Both the position numbers and the translations under genes were made by a program. Below the pieces are notes generated by a model. That model saw only the letters and a program-made list of their open reading frames with translations. It did not search any database and was not told the DNA's origin. Shown here piece by piece: positions 49,076 through 59,192 of a stretch of DNA of 64,000 nt (its first letter is position 1; every line of letters begins with the position of its first letter). Source of the stretch: Polaromonas eurypsychrophila (GTDB taxonomy: Bacteria > Pseudomonadota > Gammaproteobacteria > Burkholderiales > Burkholderiaceae_C); NCBI RefSeq assembly GCF_014641715.1, contig NZ_BMIG01000009.1, positions 117,591 to 181,590 on the forward strand, in the 5' to 3' direction.

Positions 49076-50656
49076 ATGATGAACCTGAGCCGCGCCGACC
49101 ACAGCGTCAGTCCACCCCGGCTGGACATTCCCCGTGACTACAACGCTGCCCATGACTTGCTGGCGCGCAATGCCGGCCGCCCCGACAAGCTGGCCTTCAT
49201 CGATGCTTCCAGCGGTGCCACGCTCAGTTACGGTGAACTGGACCATCAGGCGCACCGCTTTGCCAACGCCCTGCGGGCCCAGGGGTTTGCGCCAGAAAGC
49301 CGCGTCCTGCTGGCGATGCTGGACACGCCCGAGTGGCCGGTGGCTTTTCTGGGCTGCATTCTGGCCGGTGTGGTGCCTGTGGCGGCCAACACCCTGCTGA
49401 CCACCAAAGACTTCGACTTCATGCTGCGCGACTCGCGCGCTCAGGGCCTGATCGTCTCCAAGGCCCTGCTGCCAGTTTTTGAGTCGTTGATCGGCCAGAT
49501 CCCCACGCTGCGCACAGTCATCACCGCCGGCGACGATTCATCATCCAATATGGCCCTAGCCCATATGATACGGGCGCAAACAGCTACAAAAACGATAGCA
49601 ACTACTTGCGCCGACGACGCCTGTTTCTGGCTCTATTCGAGCGGCTCCACCGGTACGCCCAAAGGCACGGTGCATCTTCACAGCCACCTGATGCAGACTG
49701 CCGAACTGTATGGCCGCGGCGTGCTGGGCATCCAGGCGTCCGATGTGGTTTATTCGGCCGCCAAGCTGTTTTTTGCCTACGGCCTGGGCAACGGCCTGAC
49801 CTTTCCAATGAGTGTGGGCGCCACTGCCGTGTTGCTGCCGGCACGACCAACACCCACCGAGGTCTTCGGCATCCTCAAAAAACATCAACCGACCATCTTT
49901 TATGGCGTGCCCACGCTGTATGCGGCCATGCTGGCTGACCCGGCGCGCCCGCAGAAGTCGGAACTGAAGCTGCGCGTCTGTACCAGTGCCGGCGAGGCCT
50001 TGCCGGCCGAGATCGGTAAAAAGTGGACGGCCCAGTATGGCTGCGACATTCTCGACGGCATCGGCTCGACCGAAATGCTGCATATCTTCCTGAGCAACCG
50101 CCCCGGCGAAGTGCGTTACGGCAGCACCGGCAAGGCAGTGCCCGGTTATGCACTGCGCATCGTTGGCGACGACGGCCGCGACTGCGGTACCGGCGAGATC
50201 GGCGAGCTGCAGATCAGCGGCCCGAGTTCGGCGCTGATGTACTGGAACAGCCGTGCAAAAACCAAGGCCACCTTTTCCGGCGAGTGGACCCGCAGCGGCG
50301 ACAAATACACGGTCGATGCCGATGGCTACTACACCTACAGCGGCCGCAGCGACGACATGCTCAAGGTCGGCGGCATTTATGTTTCGCCTTTTGAGGTGGA
50401 GGCCTGTTTGATGACACATCCGGCCGTGCTCGAAGTCGCGGTGATCGGCATGGCGGACAGTGACGAGTTGATCAAGCCCAAGGCCTGCGTGGTCCTCAAG
50501 AGCGGTCAGGCCGCCACGGCCGAAGAACTGAAGGCCCATGTGAAGCAGCAGCTTGCCCCATACAAATATCCGCGCTGGATTGAGTTTGTATCCGAACTGC
50601 CCAAAACAGCGACCGGAAAGATCCAGCGCTTCAAGCTGCGCCAGGCGCAAAGCTGA
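49076..50656 (+). CDS. Benzoate-CoA ligase
   Basis: A 526-residue AMP-forming enzyme of the benzoate/4-hydroxybenzoate-CoA ligase family. It activates benzoate with ATP and CoA. The P-loop YSSGSTGTPKG is at about 187-197; DGIGSTEMLHIFLSN and the C-terminal YTYSGRSDDMLKVGGIYVSPFE hinge and the final Lys region (PKTATGKIQRFKLR) are present. Residues about 161-175 (LAHMIRAQTATKTIA) are encoded by a family A repeat in frame, just before the conserved CFWLYSSG. GGAG precedes ATG 49076/49079. Often called bclA/badA, but I leave the symbol open. Confidence 0.93.
   Translation: MMNLSRADHSVSPPRLDIPRDYNAAHDLLARNAGRPDKLAFIDASSGATLSYGELDHQAHRFANALRAQGFAPESRVLLAMLDTPEWPVAFLGCILAGVVPVAANTLLTTKDFDFMLRDSRAQGLIVSKALLPVFESLIGQIPTLRTVITAGDDSSSNMALAHMIRAQTATKTIATTCADDACFWLYSSGSTGTPKGTVHLHSHLMQTAELYGRGVLGIQASDVVYSAAKLFFAYGLGNGLTFPMSVGATAVLLPARPTPTEVFGILKKHQPTIFYGVPTLYAAMLADPARPQKSELKLRVCTSAGEALPAEIGKKWTAQYGCDILDGIGSTEMLHIFLSNRPGEVRYGSTGKAVPGYALRIVGDDGRDCGTGEIGELQISGPSSALMYWNSRAKTKATFSGEWTRSGDKYTVDADGYYTYSGRSDDMLKVGGIYVSPFEVEACLMTHPAVLEVAVIGMADSDELIKPKACVVLKSGQAATAEELKAHVKQQLAPYKYPRWIEFVSELPKTATGKIQRFKLRQAQS
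49556..49600 (+). repeat. Family A repeat copy 9, inside benzoate-CoA ligase
   Basis: CTAGCCCATATGATACGGGC, then GCAAACAGCTACAAAAACG and ATAGCA. Complete and in frame. Confidence 0.85.
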
Positions 50657-50814
50657 CAGTCCGGGTTGCGCTTCCGGGTTGGCAGAGAAATTGCTTCATA
50701 TATAAACAATTCAATCTTCAATCTCGGGTTTTTCACTAGGGTTTTTCAACCGCTGCACCGTTAACATCCAGTCAGTTCAGCGCTTTCTATTCCGCCTCAA
50801 CCAGGAGTTTTTCC

Positions 50815-52014
50815 ATGACCTCACGTCTTTCTTCACGCCGTTTGATCTTGAGCCAGAGTGCTGCCGTCATCGGCGCGGCATCGACCGGCCTGCTGCTCCC
50901 GCAAATCGTGCGTGCGCAGTCCAACAAGGTGCGCGTGGGCTTCATGCTGCCCTATACCGGCACATTTGCGCAGCTGGGCGTGGCGATTGAAAACGGCTTT
51001 CGCCTGGCGATTGACCAGCAAGGCGGCAAACTCGGCGGGCGCGAGATCGAATACTTCAAGGTCGATGACGAATCCGAGCCTTCCAAGGGCATCGAAAATG
51101 CCAGCAAGCTGGTGCAGCGCGACAAGGTCGATGTGCTGGTCGGCACTGTGCACTCGGGCGTGCAGATGGGCATCCAGAAAGTCGCGCGCGACTCCGGCGT
51201 GCTGAGCCTTATCCCGAACGCCGGCGTGCACGCCGCCACGCGCGGCCTGTGCGCGCCCAATGTGTTCCGGACCTCATTCACCAATTCGCAACCGACGCGT
51301 GCTCTGGGCCAGGCCATGGTCGCCAAGGGCCACAAAAAGGCCGTCTGGATCACCTGGAAATACGCAGCCGGCGATGAGGCCTTCGAAGGCTTCAAGGAAA
51401 GCTACACCGCAGCCGGCGGCACCATCGTCAAGGAACTCGGTTTGCCCTTCCCCAACGTCGAGTTCCAGGCGCTGCTCACTGAAATCGCTGCGCTCAAGCC
51501 CGACGCCGTGGCCTGCTTCTTCGCCGGTGGCGGCGCCGCCAAGTTCATCCGCGACTACGCCGCAGCCGGCCTCAAGGGCAAGATCCCGCTGTATGGTTCC
51601 GGCTTCCTGACCGAAGGCGTACTTGATGCCGCCGGTCCCGCTGCCGACGGCATCATCACCACCATGCATTACAGCGACTCGCTGGACACGCCGCGCAACA
51701 AGGCTTTCCGCACCGCCTATGCAAGCCGCTTCAAGATGCAGCCTGACGTGTACGCCATGCAGGGTTACGACACCGGCCTGCTGCTGGTCCAGGGCGCCAA
51801 CGCCGTCAAGGGCGACATGGCCAGCAAGCCAGCGCTGTACAAGGCGCTGGAGTCTGCCGTGATCGACAGCCCGCGCGGAAAGTGGACCATGAGCAAGTCG
51901 CACAACCCGGTGCAGGACATCTATCTGCGCGTCGTCGAGAACAAGGAAAACAAGGTCTTGGGCATTGCCGCCAAAGCCCTCGCCGACTCCGGCGCCGGCT
52001 GCAAGATGGCCTGA
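50815..52014 (+). CDS. Branched-chain-type ABC transporter substrate-binding protein
   Basis: A 399-residue periplasmic binding protein (Peripla_BP_6/LivJ type) with a Tat-like leader containing SRRLILSQSAA and a cut near VRAQ. Motifs KVRVGFMLPYTGTFAQLGVAIENGF and KLVQRDKVDVLVGTVHSG are typical of the aromatic-compound branch of this family. Its location between benzoate-CoA ligase and livHMGF suggests that it binds benzoate or a related acid. A terminator lies downstream of it, ahead of livH. Confidence 0.9.
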   Translation: MTSRLSSRRLILSQSAAVIGAASTGLLLPQIVRAQSNKVRVGFMLPYTGTFAQLGVAIENGFRLAIDQQGGKLGGREIEYFKVDDESEPSKGIENASKLVQRDKVDVLVGTVHSGVQMGIQKVARDSGVLSLIPNAGVHAATRGLCAPNVFRTSFTNSQPTRALGQAMVAKGHKKAVWITWKYAAGDEAFEGFKESYTAAGGTIVKELGLPFPNVEFQALLTEIAALKPDAVACFFAGGGAAKFIRDYAAAGLKGKIPLYGSGFLTEGVLDAAGPAADGIITTMHYSDSLDTPRNKAFRTAYASRFKMQPDVYAMQGYDTGLLLVQGANAVKGDMASKPALYKALESAVIDSPRGKWTMSKSHNPVQDIYLRVVENKENKVLGIAAKALADSGAGCKMA

Positions 52015-52018
52015 AGAT

Positions 52019-52117
52019 ATAGCCCCCACGATTGCTCACTGCGTGTAGCGCCCTGCCCCCCGAGGGAGCCGCTAGGCCTGCGGGCCGGCGGAGCCGGACC
52101 CGCGGCCCCTGCTGGGT
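52019..52117 (+). repeat. Family C repeat copy 3
   Basis: ATAGCCCCCACGATTGCTCA, with a CCCCCCGAGGGAG hairpin and GGGCCGGCGGAGCCGGACCC, directly after the binding-protein gene. Confidence 0.75.
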
Positions 52118-52151
52118 AAAGACCCGCATGAGCAATTTCTCGACAAGAAGC

Positions 52152-52179
52152 GGGAGGTTCTCGGACCTCCCATTTTTTT
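52152..52179 (+). terminator. Intrinsic terminator between the binding protein and livH
   Basis: GGGAGGT pairs with ACCTCCC around TCTCGG, followed by A and seven T residues, 49 bases before livH. Confidence 0.85.
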
Positions 52180-52227
52180 GAGCCCTCGCCAAATACACCC
52201 ACGCCCCGGAATCACAGTCAAGCACCC

Positions 52228-53091
52228 ATGGATCTCGCCAACTTTCTTATCCAGTTGCTTAACAGCGTGCAGTACGGCCTGTTGCTGTTCATGCTGGCGG
52301 CCGGGCTGACGCTGATCTTCGGCATCATGGGTGTGGTCAACCTCGCGCATGGCAGCTTCTACATGCTGGGCGCCTACCTCGCCTGGTCGCTCAGCGCGCA
52401 GTTCGGCAGCCTGACGCTGGCCATCCTCGTCGGTGCCGTGTTGTCGGCGATTTTTGGACTGGCGCTGGAATGGCTGTTGTTTCGCCACTTCTACCACCGG
52501 GATCACCTCGACCAGGTATTGCTGACCTTTGGCCTGATCTACATCTTTGAAGAGCTGCGCTCCATTCTCTGGGGCGACGACGTACACGGCGTGCCGATTC
52601 CCGACCTGCTCAGTGCCTCGATTCCGCTGACCGACAATCTGTCCTATCCGGTCTACCGCCTCTTCATGTCGGCTGTGTGTATTGCCCTGGCGGTCGGGCT
52701 CTATCTTCTGATCTCCAGAACCCGGTTCGGCATGAAAATACGTGCCGGCGCCTTCAACCGCGACATGGCCGGTGCACTCGGCATCAACATCAAGCTGATC
52801 CATGCCGTGGTGTTTGCCCTCGGCGTGACGCTGGCTGCGGTGGCCGGCATGATTGCCGCACCGATAGCCAGCGTCTACCCAAACATGGGCTCGCAGGTGC
52901 TGATCATGTGTTTTGTCGTCGTCGTGATCGGCGGCATCGGCTCAGTGCGCGGCGCCATGATTGCCGCGCTGCTGGTCGGCCTCGTCGACACCTTCGGCAA
53001 GGTACTGCTGCCGCAGGTGGCCGGCATGCTGGTTTACATGCTGATGGCTGCGGTACTCCTCTGGAAGCCTGAAGGCTTGTTCAAGCAATGA
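52228..53091 (+). CDS. livH: Branched-chain amino acid-type ABC transporter permease LivH
   Basis: A 287-residue inner-membrane permease of the LivH family, with about eight hydrophobic helices. Its N-terminal QLLNSVQYGLLLFMLAAGLTLIFGIMGVVNLAHGSFYML is the family hallmark, and the cytoplasmic loop GMKIRAGAFNRDMAGALGINI (the EAA-like coupling region) contacts the ATPases. It pairs with LivM in the substrate-binding-protein-dependent transporter. It overlaps livM by four bases. Confidence 0.93.
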   Translation: MDLANFLIQLLNSVQYGLLLFMLAAGLTLIFGIMGVVNLAHGSFYMLGAYLAWSLSAQFGSLTLAILVGAVLSAIFGLALEWLLFRHFYHRDHLDQVLLTFGLIYIFEELRSILWGDDVHGVPIPDLLSASIPLTDNLSYPVYRLFMSAVCIALAVGLYLLISRTRFGMKIRAGAFNRDMAGALGINIKLIHAVVFALGVTLAAVAGMIAAPIASVYPNMGSQVLIMCFVVVVIGGIGSVRGAMIAALLVGLVDTFGKVLLPQVAGMLVYMLMAAVLLWKPEGLFKQ

Positions 53092-54110
53092 GCACGATGA
53101 AAGCCAATCTCGAAGTCCTGCCGCGCGGCGTACAGGTGGCGCTGGCGCTGGGGCTTGTTGCGCTGGTCGCCTTTCCCTTCACCGGCACCGACTTCTACGT
53201 GCAGATGGTCACGCGCATGATGATCATGGCGATCTTTGCGATGAGCCTGGACTTGCTGCAGGGCGTCTCCGGTCTGGTGTCGCTGGGCCATGCAGCCTAC
53301 TTCGGCCTGGCCGGTTATGCGCTGGCCTTTTTGATGCCGCAGGGCGAAGCGGTCAGCCTTTGGTGGACCCTGCCGCTGGCGGTATTGGCCTCGGGACTGG
53401 GTGCGCTGATCATTGGTTTCTTCGTCGTCCGCACGCATGGCATCTACTTCATCATGGTGACGATGGCCTTTGCGCAAATGGTCTTCTTCCTGTTTTTCGA
53501 CAACAAGTTGCTGGGCGGCTCTGATGGCCTGTACATCAACTTCAAGCCGACGATTGCGCTGTTCGGCTGGACGCCCTTCGCTTGGTGGGATCTGGACAAC
53601 AAACACACGCTGTACTACTTCACCCTGGCCGTGCTGCTGGTGGTCTATGCCTTCCTGCGCCGCCTGCTCTGGAGCCCGTTCGGTCGCGCACTGGCCGGCA
53701 TCCGTGTCAACGAGCACCGCATGCGCGCCATGGGTTTCGGCACCTTTCGCTACAAGCTCACAGCCTTCACGCTGGCCGGCGCATTGGCGGGCCTGGCTGG
53801 TTATTTGTGGGGTACACAGACCGGCTACATCAACCCCGAACTCATGGGCTTTCACATGAGCGCGCACGGCATCATGATGGTGATCCTCGGCGGCATGGGC
53901 AACTTCGCCGGTGCCATCGTCGGCGCTTTTGCTTTTGAATACCTGCTGCATGTGTTCAAGGACCTTCCGCGTATCGGCAGCGTCAACCTCGGCAAACATT
54001 GGCAACTCTGGATGGGCCTGTTCATCGTGTTGCTGGTGACTTTTGCGCCGCGCGGCATCCTGGGTCTTGTTGAGCGCTTCGGAAAATCGCGGAAGGCCGG
54101 CGATGAGTGA
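53088..54110 (+). CDS. livM: Branched-chain amino acid-type ABC transporter permease LivM
   Basis: A 340-residue permease with about nine helices; the LivM features SLDLLQGVSGLVSLGHAAYFGLAGYA and the coupling loop GRALAGIRVNEHRMRAMGFGTFRYKLTAF are evident. The ATGA overlap with livH and an eight-base overlap with livG show a tightly coupled operon. Confidence 0.93.
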   Translation: MSTMKANLEVLPRGVQVALALGLVALVAFPFTGTDFYVQMVTRMMIMAIFAMSLDLLQGVSGLVSLGHAAYFGLAGYALAFLMPQGEAVSLWWTLPLAVLASGLGALIIGFFVVRTHGIYFIMVTMAFAQMVFFLFFDNKLLGGSDGLYINFKPTIALFGWTPFAWWDLDNKHTLYYFTLAVLLVVYAFLRRLLWSPFGRALAGIRVNEHRMRAMGFGTFRYKLTAFTLAGALAGLAGYLWGTQTGYINPELMGFHMSAHGIMMVILGGMGNFAGAIVGAFAFEYLLHVFKDLPRIGSVNLGKHWQLWMGLFIVLLVTFAPRGILGLVERFGKSRKAGDE

Positions 54111-54849
54111 AATCCTGCTCAGTGCAAAAAACCTGACCAAACGCTTCGGCGGACTTGCTGCCGTGAACGACGTATCGGTTGATCTGCAGCGCAACCATAT
54201 TCACGCGGTGATCGGACCGAACGGCGCCGGCAAATCCACGTTGACCAACCTGCTCTCTGGCGACCTTCCGCCTACCTCGGGTTCGGTGCAGCTAGTCGGG
54301 CAAGACGTGACTGGCTGGAACCCCGAAAAAATTTCGCGACAGGGCCTGGGCCGCAGCTACCAGAAGACCAATATTTTCCTGCCCTTCACAGTCTGGGACA
54401 ACGTACGACTGGCGGCCCAGTCGCGCCAGCCACACGCCGCCCGTTGGTTCAGGCGTGCTAATGATTTTGTAGCAATCAATGACCGTGCGACCAGGGCCAT
54501 CGAGCTTTCCGGCCTTGAAAATCGGAAGAATGCGATGGCTGGCGCCATCAGCCACGGCGAGCAGCGCCAGTTGGAGATTGCCATGACGCTGGCAACCGGG
54601 CCGCAGGTGTTGTTGCTCGACGAACCCCTGGCCGGCATGGGTGTGGCTGAGGCTGAACGCATGGTCGCGCTGCTGCTGTCCCTAAAAAAGGACCATGGCA
54701 TCCTGCTGGTCGAACACGACATGGACGCGGTTTTCACCTTGGCCGACAAACTGACCGTGATGGTGGATGGCAAGGTGATCGCCAGTGGTACGCCAGCGCA
54801 GATTCGCGCGGACGCCGACGTACAAGCCGCCTACCTAGGGGAACATTGA
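54103..54849 (+). CDS. livG: ABC transporter ATP-binding protein LivG
   Basis: A 248-residue ATPase. Walker A GPNGAGKST, the signature AISHGEQRQLEIAMTL, Walker B VLLLDEPLAGMG and the H-loop LVEHDMD are all present. The start is ATG 54103, which overlaps the livM stop; a longer upstream frame from 54043 is not needed. Residues about 119-124 (ANDFVA) coincide with a core of the family A repeat (54457-54473). Confidence 0.93.
   Translation: MSEILLSAKNLTKRFGGLAAVNDVSVDLQRNHIHAVIGPNGAGKSTLTNLLSGDLPPTSGSVQLVGQDVTGWNPEKISRQGLGRSYQKTNIFLPFTVWDNVRLAAQSRQPHAARWFRRANDFVAINDRATRAIELSGLENRKNAMAGAISHGEQRQLEIAMTLATGPQVLLLDEPLAGMGVAEAERMVALLLSLKKDHGILLVEHDMDAVFTLADKLTVMVDGKVIASGTPAQIRADADVQAAYLGEH
54457..54473 (-). 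repeat. Family A repeat hairpin core, copy 10, inside livG
   Basis: Only the hairpin part is visible: GCTAATGATTTTGTAGC. The remaining CAGCCCAT arm is absent or too diverged, so this is the weakest of the copies. Confidence 0.4.
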
Positions 54850-54948
54850 TGCCCCCACGCTTTTTACTTCGAGCGCCTGCGGCGCGCTGCCTCACTCCTT
54901 GTGTAAAGAGGCTGGCCTTGCTTGGGGCGGCCCGGGGCGGCGGCCGCA
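54849..54948 (+). repeat. Family C repeat copy 4
   Basis: Begins TGCCCCCACGCTTTTTACTT at the stop of livG and includes GCCTTGCTTGGGGCGGCCC. It fills the gap before livF. Confidence 0.75.
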
Positions 54949-54955
54949 CAAACAA

Positions 54956-55672
54956 ATGACGAACGAACTTCTCATCGATGCCAAAGGCATCCACACCTAC
55001 TACGACGCCAGCCACATCCTGCGCGGCATCGACTTTTCCGTGGCGCGCGGCGAAACCATCGGCCTGATGGGTCGCAACGGCATGGGCAAAAGCACGCTGC
55101 TCAAAAGCATCATGGGCCTGGTCAAACCGCGCTCGGGCAGCATGACCATCGTCGGCAAGCCGATGTTGGGCCGTGCCCCTTACGAAATTTCTCAACTCGG
55201 CATTGCTTACGTACCCGAGGGCCGGGGTATCTTCGGCAACCTCAGCGTGGTCGAAAACCTGAAGATGGCCGCGCGGCCCGGCACCTGCGGCCAACGCGAC
55301 TGGACTTACGAACGCGTGCTCGAGACCTTCCCGCGCCTGAAAGAGCGATTGGGCCATGGCGGCCAGCAGCTCAGCGGCGGCGAACAGCAGATGCTGACCA
55401 TAGGCCGCGCGCTGATGACCAACCCCGATGTGCTGATCCTCGACGAGGCGACAGAAGGCCTGGCGCCGCTGATCGCGCGCGAAATCTGGCGCATTTGCCA
55501 GCTCGTGCGGGAAACCGGCATCAGCAGCGTGATTGTCGACAAGAACTGGAAACACGTCACGCAAATCACCGACCGCAACATCATCCTGGTCAAGGGTGAG
55601 GTGGTGTTTGCCGGCAGCTCTGCCGAGTTGCGCGCACAACCAGAGCTTTTGACGCAATACCTGGGTGTCTAG
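54956..55672 (+). CDS. livF: ABC transporter ATP-binding protein LivF
   Basis: A 238-residue ATPase. Walker A GRNGMGKST, signature QLSGGEQQMLTIGRAL, and Walker B LILDEATEGLAP. The segment GIAYVPEGRGIFGNLSVVENL is typical of LivF. The ATG at 54956 lies after a family C repeat; the frame upstream to 54899 only runs through the repeat. With LivG, LivH, LivM and the binding protein it makes a complete uptake system. Confidence 0.93.
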   Translation: MTNELLIDAKGIHTYYDASHILRGIDFSVARGETIGLMGRNGMGKSTLLKSIMGLVKPRSGSMTIVGKPMLGRAPYEISQLGIAYVPEGRGIFGNLSVVENLKMAARPGTCGQRDWTYERVLETFPRLKERLGHGGQQLSGGEQQMLTIGRALMTNPDVLILDEATEGLAPLIAREIWRICQLVRETGISSVIVDKNWKHVTQITDRNIILVKGEVVFAGSSAELRAQPELLTQYLGV

Positions 55673-55795
55673 AGGGGCGCCTCGCCCGGGAGTGAATCGA
55701 CAAAGCCCGCCTTGCATGGCATCATGACCTCACCAGTGCACTGCCTGGTGGACCGGGACACACGGGTGCCCGCGTCGAACTGAAAGGCTACATTC

Positions 55796-58700
55796 ATGCG
55801 CTGGCCCTGGTTAGTAGATGCAGCCTCCGCGCCCTCCCAACGTCCCTCGGGCTCCCCTCAGCCTTCCATCGTCCGGCCCATCGCCTGGCTGGTGGCCGGG
55901 CTGTTCATCGTATCTGCCTGCGCCGTGGCAATCGCGCTTTATTACCTTCGCGGCGAAGCCCTGCGTTCGGGTGAAGTACTGACCCAGTCCCTGGTTCAGG
56001 TGATTGAAGAGCAGACCAGCCGCACCTTTCAGACGGTGGATCAACGCCTGCAGTTGACTGCCAGCCAGCTGCAGGCGCTGCAAATCGAAAAACGACTGGA
56101 CGAGAACTCGGCCCGGATCATGCTGCGTGAGCAACTGAAAGCGCTGCCCTTTGTGCGCGCCATCTGGGTGCTGGACGCTGAAGGCCGCATCCGGTTTGAC
56201 TCGGATACCGGCAATATGGGTATCTCGCTGGCCGACCGCGAATATTTTCAAATTTACAAACAAAACCCGGCCACGCAATTTCATCTCAGTTCCCCCGTGC
56301 GCAGCCGCTCAACCGGCACCTGGCTGATCAGTGCGTCCAGGCCGATACAGACCAGCAGCGGGGCATTTTTGGGGGTGATTGTGGCCGCCGTCGAGCCGCG
56401 CTACTTCGACAAACTCTGGAGCGGGATCAATCTGGGTGAAGGGGGTGCGATTGCGCTGTTTCGCAAGGATGGCGTGCTGATGATGCGTAGCCCCATGGAG
56501 GAAAGCGCCATGGGAAAGGCTTTCCCTGACCTTCCGCTGTTTCCCGAGTTCGCCAAAAATCCGCAAGGTATCTTCACCACCACCAGCGCATTTGACGCCC
56601 GTGTTCGCATGGTCGCCTATCGCGGGCTGCCCCCCTACCCGGAACTCATTGTTCTGGTGGGTTCACCCTATGACAATGTGCTGGCTGCGTGGAAGCGTTT
56701 TGCAACACTGACCTGGCTGCTCTGGTTCGCCGCAGCTGTCACTGTCACCCTGCTGTCGGTGCTTCTCTTCCGCTATGCGCAGCAGCGCGAACGTACGGAG
56801 GTGCGTTTTCGCCAGCTGGCTCAGGCCATGCCGCAAATCGTGTTCATCACCAACGCCAGTGGCTTAATGGTTTTCATCAACGACCAATGGAGCCATGTCA
56901 CCGGGCAGCCCGTGGAAGCGTCCCTGAACGGCGGCTGGTTCAAGCGGGTCCATCCGGACGATCTGGCGCAAACCATGGAAGATTTTCGCAACGCCATCGA
57001 TACCGGGCAGAGCATGCACAACGAGCATCGCCTGCTGTGTCTCGACGGAACCTACCGCTGGCAACTGGCGCGCGTTCTGCCCAACCGCGATCAAAGTGGA
57101 CGCATCGTTTCCTGGTACGGCACCTCCACCGACATCGACGACCTGAAGCAAGCGGAGGCAGCAACCAATGCCCAGGCCAACCTGCTGAGCATGGGAGGCC
57201 AACTGTCGCGCATGGGCGGCTGGGCACTGGAGTTGCCCACCATGCGCTTCATATGGTCTGACGAAGCCTCCCTGGTGCTGGAGCTGCCGCCGGGCAGCAC
57301 ACCGGTCTGGAGACTGCGATCGGCCTGTGCGCGCCACAGTCGCAGGCACTTGCCGGCCGGGTGACCTTGGAGTGTCTGGAAAACGGCACGCCTTTCGACG
57401 TCCAGGTGGAGATGGTGACCGGCACGGGACGGCTCATCTGGGTGCGCTCGCTGGGGCAAGCTGTTCGCGATGGCAAGGGCAACATGGTGCGTATGCAGGG
57501 CGCGCTGCAAGATGTGACCGCGCGGGTGCAGGCCGAGCAGGAAGTGCAGGCCCATCTGCAAACTCTGCAACGCGCCGCCGAAGCGGCCCAGGCCATCACC
57601 CAGCACCGCAGTCTGGACGCCATGATGCAGGAGGTGGCGGACCAGGCTCGTACCATCGTCGGTGCGCACCAGGCGATCATCAGCTTGACGCAAAACAGCG
57701 GCTGGGCACAAAGCATCACCGCGCTCTCGCTGTCCGACAAATATGCGGCCTTTCGGCACCTGATGGAGCCGCCCGACGGCAGCGGCATTTACGCCGTGGT
57801 CTGTGAAACCAACCGTCCACAACGCCTGACCCAGGCCGAGTTGGAGGTCCATCCGCGCTGGCGCGGTTTTGGCACCTACGCCGACAAACACCCGGCCATG
57901 CGGGGCTGGCTCGCTGTTCCGCTTACCGGGCGTGATGGCACCAACATTGGCGTGCTGCAACTCTCGGACAAGCTCGAAGGCGAGTTCACCCAGCAGGACG
58001 AATACATCGCCACCGAATTGGCCGAGTTGACGCAGATCGCCATCGACAACGTCAAACTGCTGGCCCAGGTGCAGGAGCTCAACACCGGCCTGGAGGAAAA
58101 AATTGCGGTGCGCACGCGCGAACTTGCACGCCAGGAGGCGCTGTTCAGGGCACTCGCCGAGCAGGCCCCTCATCCCATCTGGACCATCGATCCGCGCGGG
58201 GGTGCGACCTTCATCAGCCGGGCCTGGTACCAGCTTTTCGGTGGCAAGCCGCCCGACTGGCAGGGACAGGGCTGGATGGACCTGATCCACCCGGACGACG
58301 TCGCCGGTCTGAACGACAGCTGGCTGACGCACCGCAAAACGCGCACGCCGTACACCGGCACGCGGCGCCTGCGTGCGCGGGACGGCAGCTACCGCATCAT
58401 GTCTTACAGCGTTTCGCCGGTTCTCAATGACCGTGACCGTGTGATGTTCTGGGTTGGTATCGACGTGGACATCACGGAGATCAAGGCGATTGAAACCGCT
58501 TTGCGCATGTCCAACTCGGAGCTGGAGGCGTTTTCCTATTCGGTATCGCACGATCTGCGGTCTCCGCTGAACACCATCGATGGATTCAGCCGCCTGCTGT
58601 TCAAGGAACTGGGTGCTTCGCAGGGCGCGAGGACCCAGCACTACCTGACGCGCATCCAGTCAAGCGTCAGCCAGATGGGCCAATTGATCGAAGGCTTGCT

Positions 58701-59181
58701 GTCGCTCGCGCATGTCACCCGCCTCGAACTGCGTTATCAGCCCGTGGACCTGAGCGCAATTTCCCGTGAAGTGCTCGACAGCCTGCGTATCCACGCACCG
58801 GCCCGTGACGTCAATGCCGTCGTCGCGTCAGGACTGGCCGCGCACGGCGACATGCGGCTGCTGCGTTCGGTCATGGAAAACCTGATCGGCAATGCCTGGA
58901 AGTTCAGCGAGCGACGCGAACACACACAGATTGAGGTGGGGTGGTCAGCCGGGCAGGCGGCCTTTTTTGTGCGCGACAACGGCGCCGGCTTCGACATGGC
59001 CTATGCGGCCAAACTCTTTGGCACCTTTGAGCGGCTGCACGGCATCACCGAGTTCGCTGGCACCGGCATCGGCCTGGCGACGGTAAGCCGCGTGATCGCC
59101 CGCCATGGTGGGCGCATCTGGGCCGCAGCCGCGCCAGACCAGGGCGCGACTTTCTTCTTTACCTTGCCCGTGCCGTCGTAA
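55796..59181 (+). pseudogene. Membrane-bound multi-PAS hybrid-type sensor histidine kinase, interrupted by a frameshift
   Basis: Part 1 (55796-57364) has a membrane helix at 31-51, a periplasmic dCache-like domain (about 53-295), a second helix (305-326) and a PAS domain (335-450), then a PAS domain (from 468) that goes out of frame around residue 500. Part 2 (57361-59181) continues in another frame; reading it from 57301 gives TGLETAIGLCAPQSQALAGR, which completes that PAS. It then has a GAF-like domain, another PAS, HisKA (FSYSVSHDLRSPLNTIDGF, His phosphoacceptor) and the ATPase domain (NLIGNAWKFS, DNGAGFDM, GTGIGLATV). A missing G near 57305 would restore one protein of about 1,128 residues. 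Confidence 0.78.
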
Positions 59182-59192
59182 AGGCGGCATCG

